Assembly: GCA_023390985.1 (NCBI GenBank)
Contig: JAEWBU010000087.1
Span: 1 to 17,847, forward strand
Length of the DNA stretch: 17,847 nucleotides
Direction: 5' to 3'
Source of the DNA: Pseudomonadota bacterium
GTDB lineage: Bacteria; Pseudomonadota; Gammaproteobacteria; Burkholderiales; Burkholderiaceae_C
Shown in pieces: positions 6,172 through 13,672 of this stretch (position 1 is the first letter of the stretch; each line of letters opens with the position of its first letter). A program made the translations under genes and the position numbers. Below the pieces are notes generated by a model that was not told where the DNA came from, searched no databases, and saw nothing but the letters and a program-made list of their open reading frames with translations.

Positions 6172-7172
6172 TTGTGGTGGCTGAGGGCGTTGCTCACCAG
6201 CTTCGCCGTGATGTCCACGATCTGGATCATCCGGTCGTAGGGCATGCGGGTCGGCCCGATCACGCCCAGGGTGCCGACGATCTGGCCGTCCACCTCGTAC
6301 GGCGAACTCACGACCGACAGCTCCTCGAACGGCACGACCTGGCTCTCGCCGCCGATGAAGATGCGCACGCCCTCGGCCTGGCTGGAGATGTCCAGCAGGC
6401 GCATCAGCTGGGTCTTCTGCTCGAAGAGTTCGAATGCCTTGCGCAGGTGCGTCATGTCGCTGGAGAAGTCCGACACCTCCAGTAGGTTGCGTTCGCCGGA
6501 GATGACCACCTCGCCCTGCGCCTGGGCCAGCGCCTCGGAACTGGCGTCCACGGCGGTGTGCATCAGCTGCACGATCTCGCCGCGCAGTTGCTCGACCTCG
6601 GTCTTGAGCCGCTCGCGCACCTGCTCGATGGCCAGGCCCGCGTAGTGGGTGTTCAGGAAATTGGACGCTTCCACCAGCTGCTGCTGGGTGTAGTCGGTAT
6701 CGGTGAACACCACCCGGTTCTGCACGTCGCCGTCGGGCGAGACGATGATGACCAGGTAGCGTCGCTCCGACAACCGCAGGAATTCGATGTGGCGGAACAC
6801 GGACGTGCGCCGCGGCGACATGACCACGCCGACGAAATGCGACAGGTTGGACAGCAGCTGGGCCGCGTTGGCGATCACCCGCTGCGGCTGGTCGGGCGGC
6901 AGGCTGGGCGCGTGGAACTGCTCCCGCTGCGCGGTGAGCATGGTGTCCACGAACAGTCGGTAGCCGCGCGCGGTCGGGATGCGGCCGGCCGAGGTGTGGG
7001 GACTGGCGATGAGGCCCAGGTCCTCCAGGTCCGACATCACGTTGCGGATGGTGGCGGGCGAAAGCTCCAGCCCCGACGCGCGCGAGAGCGTGCGCGAACC
7101 CACCGGCTGCCCTTCGGCGATGTAGCGCTCGACCAGCGCTTTCAACAACAACTTGGCACGGTCATCGAGCAT
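6168..7172 (-). CDS. hrcA: Heat-inducible transcription repressor HrcA
   Basis: HrcA, 334 aa, binds CIRCE operators and represses chaperone genes; GroEL keeps it active, so heat stress relieves repression. The N-terminal winged-helix segment (about 1-75) has the family features: LLKALVERYIAEGQPVGSRTL, then SPATIRNVMSDLEDLGLI and SPHTSAGRIPTARGYRLFVD. The rest is the GAF-like HrcA domain with an inserted dimerisation region (GGESQVVPFEELSVV near residue 283, ending ALSHHK). Start 7172 (MLDDRAK) matches where the family begins; longer in-frame starts upstream would run through the nadK start region on the other strand and are unlikely. No CIRCE box is present in this window, so its targets lie elsewhere. 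It is divergent from nadK. Confidence 0.96.
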   Translation of the reverse strand: MLDDRAKLLLKALVERYIAEGQPVGSRTLSRASGLELSPATIRNVMSDLEDLGLIASPHTSAGRIPTARGYRLFVDTMLTAQREQFHAPSLPPDQPQRVIANAAQLLSNLSHFVGVVMSPRRTSVFRHIEFLRLSERRYLVIIVSPDGDVQNRVVFTDTDYTQQQLVEASNFLNTHYAGLAIEQVRERLKTEVEQLRGEIVQLMHTAVDASSEALAQAQGEVVISGERNLLEVSDFSSDMTHLRKAFELFEQKTQLMRLLDISSQAEGVRIFIGGESQVVPFEELSVVSSPYEVDGQIVGTLGVIGPTRMPYDRMIQIVDITAKLVSNALSHHK

Positions 7173-7188
7173 GGTGCGGAGGCCTCTC

Positions 7189-7212
7189 AGGAATTTTAAT
7201 GATGTAATTCCT
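7189..7212. promoter_or_regulatory. Dyad in the 43-bp hrcA/nadK divergent spacer
   Basis: AGGAATT (7189-7195) and AATTCCT (7206-7212) are perfect inverted arms around the 10-base TTAATGATGT. It is the only AT-rich patch in the region and must contain both divergent promoters, so it is a candidate operator or shared promoter core. It does not match CIRCE. Confidence 0.45.
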
Positions 7213-7215
7213 TCG

Positions 7216-8106
7216 ATGAGCACTCGGTTCCGCCAGGTTGCGCTGATAGGCAAGTACCACGCCGGCGGGGCGGCCGCCGCGAGCAGCCGCGCGGCCCTGG
7301 AGGACATCGCCCAATTCCTTGTTTCCGAAGGCTGCGACGTCGCGATCGAGCACGACACCGCAAGCACCTGCGGCATCGTGGGTTACAACGTTCTGGACGT
7401 GCCCGCCATCGGCGCGCAATGCGACCTGGGCCTGGTGGTGGGCGGCGACGGCACCATGCTGGGCATCGGCCGCCAGCTGGCTCGCTTCGGCGTGCCGCTG
7501 GTGGGCATCAACCAGGGGCGCCTGGGCTTCGTCACCGACATCCGCCTGGACGGCTACCGCGACGCGCTCGCTCCCATGTTGCGCGGCGAATACGAGGAAG
7601 ACCGCCGAAGCCTGATCCTGGCGCAGGTGATGCGCGACGGCGACTGCGTGTTCAAGGCCCAGGCCATGAACGACGTGGTGGTCAACCGCGGCGCCACCTC
7701 CGGCATGGTGGAACTGCGGGTCGAGGTGGATGGCCACTTCGTCGCCAACCAGCGCGCCGACGGCCTGATCGTCGCCACGCCGACGGGTTCCACCGCCTAC
7801 GCGCTGTCGGCCGGCGGGCCGCTGCTGCATCCCGGCAACCCGGCCTGGGCGGTGGTGCCGATCGCGCCGCACACGCTGTCCAACCGGCCCATCGTGATCC
7901 CGGACTCGGTGGAGATCGCCATCGAGCTGGTCGCGGGCCGCGATGCCAGCGCCAATTTCGACATGCAGTCGCTGGCCTCGCTGCTGCACGGCGACCGCAT
8001 CCTGGTCAAGCGCTCGCAGCACCAGGTGCGGTTCCTGCACCCGCGCGGCTGGAGCTACTACGACACCTTGCGCAGGAAGCTGCACTGGAACGAGGGGGGC
8101 TCGTGA
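7216..8106 (+). CDS. nadK: NAD kinase
   Basis: Phosphorylates NAD+ at the 2' hydroxyl of the adenosine ribose using ATP or polyphosphate, forming NADP+ in the cytoplasm. The protein is 296 aa, normal for bacterial NAD kinases. Diagnostic motifs are GGDGT at 76-80 (catalytic Asp78), then GINQGRLGFVTDI, a substrate-binding NDVVVNRG, and DGLIVATPTGSTAYALSAGGP with the conserved Gly/Ser/Thr nucleotide site. Start ATG 7216 gives MSTRFRQVALIGK, the usual beginning; no strong Shine-Dalgarno precedes it and the leader is very short. Its TGA overlaps the GTG start of recN (GTGA, 8103-8106). The neighbour pair hrcA/nadK is a common betaproteobacterial arrangement. Confidence 0.97.
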   Translation: MSTRFRQVALIGKYHAGGAAAASSRAALEDIAQFLVSEGCDVAIEHDTASTCGIVGYNVLDVPAIGAQCDLGLVVGGDGTMLGIGRQLARFGVPLVGINQGRLGFVTDIRLDGYRDALAPMLRGEYEEDRRSLILAQVMRDGDCVFKAQAMNDVVVNRGATSGMVELRVEVDGHFVANQRADGLIVATPTGSTAYALSAGGPLLHPGNPAWAVVPIAPHTLSNRPIVIPDSVEIAIELVAGRDASANFDMQSLASLLHGDRILVKRSQHQVRFLHPRGWSYYDTLRRKLHWNEGGS

Positions 8107-9755
8107 GCTTGAAGCGCATCGCCTTGCGCGATTTCGTCATCGTGCGCGAGCTCGAACTGGAGCTCGGCGACGGTTTCTCGGTCCTCACCGGCGAGACCGG
8201 CGCGGGCAAATCCATCCTGGTCGATGCGCTGCAGCTGGCGCTGGGCGCCCGCTCCGACGCCGGCGTGGTGCGCGAGGGCGCGGCCCGCGCCGACATCAGC
8301 GCCGAGTTCGACCTGCCCGCGGTCCTGCTGCCGTGGCTGGAGCAGGCCGGCTTCGAAGGCGGCGACAGCCTGCTGCTGCGCCGGAGCATCGACAGCCAGG
8401 GCAAGAGCCGCGCGTGGATCAACGGAAGCCCCGCCACCGCCGCGCAGCTGCGCGAGGCCGGCGAGCAGCTGGTCGACATCCACGGCCAGCACGCCTGGCA
8501 GAGCCTCACCCGTCCCGACGCCGTGCGGTCCCTGCTCGACGCCTACGCAGGCGTGTCGGTCGACTCGCTGCAGCCGGCCTGGGAGGCGTGGCGCGCGGCG
8601 CAGAAGACGTTGGCCCAGGCGCGCGAGGCGCAGGACACGCTGCAGCGCGAGCGCGAGCGCCTGGCCTGGCAGATCGGCGAGCTCGACAAGCTTGCGCCCG
8701 GTGCCGATGAGTGGGACGAGCTCAACACCAGCCACACACGCCTGTCGCACGCCCAGGCGCTGCTGGACGCCGCGCGCAACGCGCTGCAGGCGCTGGAAGG
8801 CGACGACTCCGGCGCCACGTCCAGCCTGTCGCAGGCGCAATCGCTGCTGCAGGAGCAGGAACAGCTCGAGCCCGAGTTCCTCGCGTTGGCCGAAGTGCTG
8901 TCCTCCGCGCTGGCCCAGGCGGAAGACGCGGCCCATTCGCTGCACGCCTACTTGCGCAAGACCGACCTGGATCCTGACCGTCTGGCAGAGCTGGACGAGC
9001 GCATGAGCCTCTGGCTCTCGCTGGCGCGCCGCTACAAGCGCACGCCGCCGGAGCTGCCCGCGCTGCTGGCCGGCTGGAAGGAAGAACTGGCGCGCCTGGA
9101 TGCCGCCGCCGATCTCGCCGCGCTCGAAGCCGCCGAGAAAGATTGCGGTCGTGCCTACCTGGCCAAGGCCACCACGCTGTCGAAGACGCGCGCCAAGGCG
9201 GCGCCGCAACTGGCCAAGGCGATCACGCAGGCCATGCAAGGCCTGGGCATGCAGGGCGGCAAGTTCGAGGTGTCGCTGCAGCCGCTGCCGCAGCCGTCCG
9301 CATCCGGCCTGGACGAAGTCAATTTCCTGGTCGCCGGGCATCCCGGCGCCACCGCGCGGCCGGTGGGCAAGGTCGCCTCCGGCGGCGAGCTCTCGCGCAT
9401 CGCGCTGGCCATCGCGGTCACCACCAGCCGGCTCGGCAGCGCGCAGACGCTGATCTTCGACGAGGTGGATTCCGGCGTCGGCGGCGCGGTCGCCGAGACG
9501 GTGGGCCGCCTGATGAAGCAGCTGGGTCGCGACCGCCAGGTCCTGGCCGTCACCCACCTGCCGCAGGTGGCCGCTTGCGCCGACCACCACCTGGTCGTGT
9601 CCAAGCGCGCCGACAAGGCGGGCACCACCAGCACCGTCGAGCCGGTGCAGGGCGAACAGCGCGTGGCCGAAGTCGCGCGCATGCTGGGCGGCGAACGCCT
9701 GTCGGGCACGACGCTGGCGCACGCCAAGGAAATGCTGGGCAGCGCGGCGGCATGA
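8103..9755 (+). CDS. recN: DNA repair protein RecN
   Basis: SMC-like ATPase that acts early at double-strand breaks, helping RecA-mediated recombination. The 550-aa protein has a Walker A GETGAGKS at 30-37, a long coiled-coil middle (about 155-370, rich in Gln, Glu, Ala and Leu), the ABC signature SGGELS at 426-431, and Walker B LIFDE at 450-454, followed by VDSGVGGAVAE and the H-loop AVTHLPQVAACAD. The start is GTG 8103, within the nadK stop, preceded by GAGGGGGG; MSLKRIALRDFVIV is the standard N-terminus. Its TGA overlaps the rapZ ATG. No LexA-type box is visible upstream, and its place inside an operon suggests expression together with nadK. Confidence 0.97.
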   Translation: MSLKRIALRDFVIVRELELELGDGFSVLTGETGAGKSILVDALQLALGARSDAGVVREGAARADISAEFDLPAVLLPWLEQAGFEGGDSLLLRRSIDSQGKSRAWINGSPATAAQLREAGEQLVDIHGQHAWQSLTRPDAVRSLLDAYAGVSVDSLQPAWEAWRAAQKTLAQAREAQDTLQRERERLAWQIGELDKLAPGADEWDELNTSHTRLSHAQALLDAARNALQALEGDDSGATSSLSQAQSLLQEQEQLEPEFLALAEVLSSALAQAEDAAHSLHAYLRKTDLDPDRLAELDERMSLWLSLARRYKRTPPELPALLAGWKEELARLDAAADLAALEAAEKDCGRAYLAKATTLSKTRAKAAPQLAKAITQAMQGLGMQGGKFEVSLQPLPQPSASGLDEVNFLVAGHPGATARPVGKVASGGELSRIALAIAVTTSRLGSAQTLIFDEVDSGVGGAVAETVGRLMKQLGRDRQVLAVTHLPQVAACADHHLVVSKRADKAGTTSTVEPVQGEQRVAEVARMLGGERLSGTTLAHAKEMLGSAAA

Positions 9756-10633
9756 ATCTCGAACTGGTCCTCATCACCGGCATGTCCGGGTCGGGCAAGT
9801 CCGTGGCGCTGCGCGCGCTGGAGGACGCCGGCTACTACTGCGTGGACAACCTGCCGCCCGAGCTGCTGCTGTCGTTCGTCGCGCTGGAGCAGGCCAGCAA
9901 GGGCAAGCACGTCGCCATCGCGATGGACGTGCGCAGCGCCACCTCCCTTCCGCAGGTGCCGGCACAGCTGGAGGGACTCGCCGCCCAGGGCGTGCAGATC
10001 CGCTCGCTGTTCCTGGACTCCACCACCGACACGCTGGTGCGCCGCTTCTCCGAGACGCGGCGGCGCCATCCGCTGTCGCAGCAGCCCGGGCCCGAACAGG
10101 AGGCCGATCCGCTGATGCGCCAGCGAGCGCTGGTCGATGCCATCGAGCTCGAGCGCGAGCTGCTCGCCGACCTGCGCGAACGCGCCCACGTCATCGACAG
10201 CAGCACCATCCGTCCGGCGCAGCTGCAGGCCCAGGTGAAGTCGCTGCTGTCGGCCCCGGCCAGCCAGCTCACGCTGGTGTTCGAGTCGTTCGCCTTCAAG
10301 CGCGGCATTCCGGTCGATGCGGACTATGTGTTCGACGTGCGCATGCTGCCCAATCCGCACTACGAGCCGGCCCTGCGCGACCTGACCGGCCTCGACCAGC
10401 CGGTGATCGACTTCCTGCGCGAGCAGCCGGGCGTGGACGCGATGTTCGGATCGATCGAAGGTTTCCTGCAGCAATGGCTGGAACCGCTGGCGCGCGACCA
10501 CCGCAGCTACGTGACGGTGGCGATCGGTTGCACCGGCGGGCAGCACCGCTCGGTGTACCTGGTGGAGCGTCTGGCGAAGGCGTTCGGCGGTCGCTGGACC
10601 ACGCTCAAGCGCCACCGCGAACTGGCGCGCTGA
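9752..10633 (+). CDS. rapZ: RapZ/YvcJ-family RNase adapter protein
   Basis: 293-aa P-loop protein of the RapZ family. In E. coli RapZ binds the small RNA GlmZ and brings it to RNase E, controlling glucosamine-6-phosphate synthesis; whether this holds in betaproteobacteria is not known. Walker A GMSGSGKS is at 10-17, followed by ALEDAGYYCVDNLPPELL; the middle has SFAFKRGIPVDADYVFDVR, and the C-terminal domain ends with the family hallmark VAIGCTGGQHRSVYLVERL. It is joined to recN by an ATGA overlap. In many proteobacteria rapZ sits with rpoN, ptsN or hprK; none of these is in the window. Its stop abuts the convergent mutY stop with no base between. Confidence 0.95.
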   Translation: MNLELVLITGMSGSGKSVALRALEDAGYYCVDNLPPELLLSFVALEQASKGKHVAIAMDVRSATSLPQVPAQLEGLAAQGVQIRSLFLDSTTDTLVRRFSETRRRHPLSQQPGPEQEADPLMRQRALVDAIELERELLADLRERAHVIDSSTIRPAQLQAQVKSLLSAPASQLTLVFESFAFKRGIPVDADYVFDVRMLPNPHYEPALRDLTGLDQPVIDFLREQPGVDAMFGSIEGFLQQWLEPLARDHRSYVTVAIGCTGGQHRSVYLVERLAKAFGGRWTTLKRHRELAR

Positions 10634-11668
10634 CTAGCCGGCCAGCAGCTTGCGCACCGGCGCGGGCAGACCCAGGCCGGGCCATTCCTCGTTGCCGAAC
10701 CACTGGCCTTCCCGGGCCTCGAGCGCACCTGTCGGCAGGTCCACTTCGACCGGGTGCAGGTACAGGTCCTTGTGCGTGAGCACGTGCAGGAAGGCGGGCG
10801 CGTCCTGCAGGCGATCGCGAGCGCGGGCGGGCAGCGCGGCTTCCAGCGCCTCGCGCGAGTCGAACACCGGCAGGCAGTAGAGCCCGGCCCAGACGCCCGG
10901 CGTCGGCCGCTTCTCCAGCCAGATCGAGCCTTTGCGATCGCGCGCGCGCAGCAGCCAGAGTGACTGAGCGGTGCGGCGCAGCTTGCGCGTCTTCACCGGG
11001 AAAGCCTGCGGCGTCTGCAGCCGACGCGCCTCGCACACCGGCTCCAGCGGGCAGATCAGGCAGCTGGGGTTGCGCGCCAGGCAGACGGTGGCGCCCAGGT
11101 CCATCATTCCTTGCGTGTACGCCGGCATGTCCGCCGGCTGCTCCGGCAACAGATCGGTGGCCCGCTGCCACAAAGCCCGCTCCGCGGAGGCCTGCGCCAG
11201 GTCGTCGCCGAACGCCAGCACCCGCGCCAGCACGCGCTTGACGTTGCCATCCAGGATGGCCGCGCGCTCGTCCCAGCAGAAGGATGCGATGGCCGCGGCC
11301 GTGGACCGGCCGATGCCGGGCAGCTGTTCGAGCTGCGCCGCGCTGGCGGGAAAGCGCCCGCCGTGCTGCTCCATCACCGCGACCGCGCACCGGTGCAGGT
11401 TGCGGGCGCGCGAGTAGTAGCCCAGGCCGCTCCAAAGCGCCAGCACTTCGTCCAGCGACGCGGCGGCCAGGCGGGCGACGTCGGGGAAGCGCTGGAGGAA
11501 GCGCTCGTAGTAGCCCAGGACCGTGGCGACCTGGGTCTGCTGCAGCATGATTTCCGACAGCCAGACGCGATAGGGATCGCGCGTGTTCTGCCACGGGAGG
11601 CTGCTGCGCCCGTGGCCGGCTTGCCAGCGCACCACGCGGCCGGCGATGCCGGCTTGCGAAGCGGTCAT
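10634..11668 (-). CDS. mutY: A/G-specific adenine glycosylase MutY
   Basis: Removes adenine mispaired with 8-oxoguanine, the last guard of the GO repair pathway. The protein has 344 aa. The N-terminal helix-hairpin-helix glycosylase domain carries the catalytic Glu39 in SEIMLQQTQV, LPGIGRSTAAAI (hairpin), and catalytic Asp140 in ILDGNVKRVL. The four iron-sulfur cysteines follow the C-x6-C-x2-C-x5-C pattern in CLARNPSCLICPLEPVC. The C-terminal part (from about 230) is the NUDIX-like domain that recognises 8-oxoG (WLEKRPTPGVWAGLYCLPVF, HVLTHKDLYLHPVEV). ATG 11668 overlaps the stop of the dynamin-like gene by ATGA, so translation is coupled. All key residues are present, so it should be active. 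Confidence 0.97.
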   Translation of the reverse strand: MTASQAGIAGRVVRWQAGHGRSSLPWQNTRDPYRVWLSEIMLQQTQVATVLGYYERFLQRFPDVARLAAASLDEVLALWSGLGYYSRARNLHRCAVAVMEQHGGRFPASAAQLEQLPGIGRSTAAAIASFCWDERAAILDGNVKRVLARVLAFGDDLAQASAERALWQRATDLLPEQPADMPAYTQGMMDLGATVCLARNPSCLICPLEPVCEARRLQTPQAFPVKTRKLRRTAQSLWLLRARDRKGSIWLEKRPTPGVWAGLYCLPVFDSREALEAALPARARDRLQDAPAFLHVLTHKDLYLHPVEVDLPTGALEAREGQWFGNEEWPGLGLPAPVRKLLAG

Positions 11669-13626
11669 GCCTGCTGCAGTTGCGGCTCGGCGTCGGCCGG
11701 CTGGCCGGCGGGGCTCTCGGTGAGATGGCCGGTCAGCTCGGCGAGCTTGGCCTCGAGTTCGTCGATCGCGGCGTCCTGCGCTTCGATTTCGAGGATGCGG
11801 TCGTCCAGACCCGAAGCGGCCTGCTGGATGCGCTCGATCGCCTCGATGCGGCGGCTGAAGTTGCGGCGGCGTTCGCGCAGCTGGGCATCCAGCTGGGCCG
11901 CGGCGGCCTTGTTCCACAGCTCGACTTCGCCCAGCGCCGATTCGTAGATGACACGCAGGCGGGTCGCCAGGGCGCGCACCAGCCGATCGGCGAACTCGGG
12001 TTGCGCCAGCCGCAGCGCGTTGCCCACGCCCAGGTACTGCTGGTGGCTGCGCTCGACCAGGTCGAGATCGCGCTCGAAGCGGGCCAGGTCCGGTTCCTTG
12101 GGCGGCTGCAGCGAGAAGCCGTATTCGGCGTTGAGCTGGCGGAAGGTGCCGGTCAGCATCGACTGGATGTCGCCGCTCTTGGCCTGGGCCTTGCGAAGGC
12201 CTTCGCGCAGGCGGTCGAACGTGAGCGCGTAGGAGCGGCGCACGCCCAGCTTGATGCCGGGCTGGCGCAGCGCATGCGTCAGCTGCGACATCTCTTCCTT
12301 GAGCGCGGCGGTGCCCAGGAGCGCGAACACCTCGCGCAACAGCTTCAGGTGCACCGAGCGCACGGCATGGATCTTGGCGCCGCTGACGTCGAAGTCGCGC
12401 TGCTCCTGCTCGATTCGCAGGCGCATGTGCTTGATGACGGACGTGTTCTTGCCGCGCAGGCCCTTGAGCTCGAGCATCTGCTCGGCCAGGTCGCGCCGGC
12501 GGATGTTCAGCGCGCGGCCGGCCTCGACCCGCAGTTCGCCCACGGTGCCCGCCACCGCGGCGCGCAGCAGCGTCTGGCGCTCGCTCATCACGTCGTGGGC
12601 GAGGGCGCGCTCCAGCACCGGCAGCTGGCTGGCGGCCAGAAGTTCCGGATCGTTCTTGACCTTGGCGACCAGGCCCTTCTGGGCCGAAACGGGAATCACC
12701 TGCTCGCGCCGAAGGCCGAGGATCTCGGCGGACGTGGCACGCTGGCGGTCGATCTGGGCCTGCACCTGCGCCGGCGTGCTCAGCGAGTCCCACATGGTGT
12801 CGATCTTGTTCAGCACCACCAGGCGGGCGGCGCCGTCGGCGGCGTCGGAGATCAGGTGCTCGCGCCAGATCGCGAGGTCGGACTTGGTCACGCCGGTGTC
12901 GGCGGCCAGGATGAAGACCACTGCGTGGGCCTGCGGAATGAGGTTGACCGTGAGCTCGGGCTCGGCGCCGATGGCGTTCAGGCCCGGCGTGTCCAGGATC
13001 ACCAGGCCTTGCTTGAGCAGCGGGTGCGCGATGTTGATCAGGGCGTGGCGCCAGCGCGGCACCTCCACCTTGCCGTCGGGGCCCAGCAGCGGGTTGTCTT
13101 CCGGGGTGTCTTCGTTCCAGAAGCCCAGGGCCTTGGCCTCGTCCTTGGTGACGTGCAGGACCTCGGAAACCTTCTCGAGCGCCTGGGCGAGTTGGGCGGA
13201 GTTGTTGACGTCCAGGTCGACGCGGGTCCACTTCTCGGGCGCCAGGCGCCACTCCATCAGCGGCTGCGGCTGCAGGCGCGTCTCGATCGGCAGCAGGCGC
13301 AGGCACGGCGGCACTTCGGCGTCGTAGCCCAGCTCCGTGGGGCACATCGTGGTGCGACCGGCGCTCGCCGGCATGATCCGCCGCTTGTAGCCGGCGAAGA
13401 ACACCGCGTTGATCAGTTCGGACTTGCCGCGGGAGAACTCGGCGACGAAGGCGACCATCACCTTGTCGGAACGCATCTGGTTTTCCAGGCGGCGCAGGCG
13501 TTCCTCGATGGCGGCATCGAGGAGCTCGTGGTCCTTCAGCCATTCGGACAGGAGCTTCAGGCGAAGGGCGAACTCCCGCCGCCAAACGCCGTGCTGGTCA
13601 AACTGCTCGTTGAAGGAAGTGCCCAC
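11665..13626 (-). CDS. Dynamin-family large GTPase (bacterial dynamin-like protein)
   Basis: 653-aa GTPase placed between mutM and mutY; its cellular role is not known. Numbered from GTG 13626: G1 P-loop AEFSRGKS at 62-69 (first Gly replaced by Ala, as in some dynamin-like proteins), G2 region GRTTMCPTEL from 90, G3 DTPG at 212-215 and G4 NKID at 273-276. The rest is largely helical with heptad-like stretches and a C-terminal coiled coil (about 560-640). No hydrophobic paddle or transmembrane segment is evident, so stable membrane insertion is not predicted. Start: GTG 13626 has AGGGGA at 13631-13636, five bases upstream of the start from the AGGGG core; TTG 13668 would add 14 residues but lacks a ribosome site. 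It starts 46 bp after the mutM stop, on the same strand, and overlaps mutY by four bases. Confidence 0.9.
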   Translation of the reverse strand: MGTSFNEQFDQHGVWRREFALRLKLLSEWLKDHELLDAAIEERLRRLENQMRSDKVMVAFVAEFSRGKSELINAVFFAGYKRRIMPASAGRTTMCPTELGYDAEVPPCLRLLPIETRLQPQPLMEWRLAPEKWTRVDLDVNNSAQLAQALEKVSEVLHVTKDEAKALGFWNEDTPEDNPLLGPDGKVEVPRWRHALINIAHPLLKQGLVILDTPGLNAIGAEPELTVNLIPQAHAVVFILAADTGVTKSDLAIWREHLISDAADGAARLVVLNKIDTMWDSLSTPAQVQAQIDRQRATSAEILGLRREQVIPVSAQKGLVAKVKNDPELLAASQLPVLERALAHDVMSERQTLLRAAVAGTVGELRVEAGRALNIRRRDLAEQMLELKGLRGKNTSVIKHMRLRIEQEQRDFDVSGAKIHAVRSVHLKLLREVFALLGTAALKEEMSQLTHALRQPGIKLGVRRSYALTFDRLREGLRKAQAKSGDIQSMLTGTFRQLNAEYGFSLQPPKEPDLARFERDLDLVERSHQQYLGVGNALRLAQPEFADRLVRALATRLRVIYESALGEVELWNKAAAAQLDAQLRERRRNFSRRIEAIERIQQAASGLDDRILEIEAQDAAIDELEAKLAELTGHLTESPAGQPADAEPQLQQA

Positions 13627-13630
13627 GTAG

Positions 13631-13636
13631 TCCCCT
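13631..13636 (-). promoter_or_regulatory. Ribosome binding site for the dynamin-like GTPase (GTG start)
   Basis: AGGGGA on the minus strand lies four bases before GTG 13626. It decides between this GTG and the upstream TTG at 13668. A TATATT at 13651-13646, upstream on the same strand, is a possible -10 with no convincing -35; it would give the GTPase its own promoter in addition to mutM read-through. Confidence 0.5.
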
Positions 13637-13672
13637 GTCGAGCTTGAAAATATACCCCCGACGGTCAAACCC

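Noticed and set aside
7216..7230. Half of a CIRCE operator (AGCACTC) at the start of nadK
   Set aside because: The matching GAGTGCT arm is absent nine bases downstream, so there is no inverted repeat.
7173..7376. N-terminal extension of hrcA to a start at 7376
   Set aside because: It would overlap the 5' end of nadK by 160 bp and adds no family sequence; HrcA begins at MLDDRAK.
8058..9722. A 554-codon minus frame opposite recN
   Set aside because: Shadow of recN; no family motif.
10634..13585. A 983-codon open frame on the minus strand running from inside the dynamin gene into mutY
   Set aside because: Only its last 344 codons (mutY from 11668) are real. The upstream part is an Arg/Pro/Gly/Ala-rich out-of-frame translation of the GTPase gene, as expected in GC-rich DNA.
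11680..13647. A 655-codon plus frame opposite the dynamin-like gene
   Set aside because: Shadow translation, His/Arg/Gln/Val-rich with no motif; the minus strand has the GTPase motifs.
13627..13668. TTG start for the dynamin-like GTPase
   Set aside because: No ribosome binding site, and the segment holds the Shine-Dalgarno and a possible -10 box for the GTG start at 13626.
13646..13668. TTGACC...TATATT as a sigma70 promoter for the GTPase
   Set aside because: The two boxes are only 8 bp apart, far from the needed 16-18 bp; only the TATATT alone remains as a weak -10 candidate.
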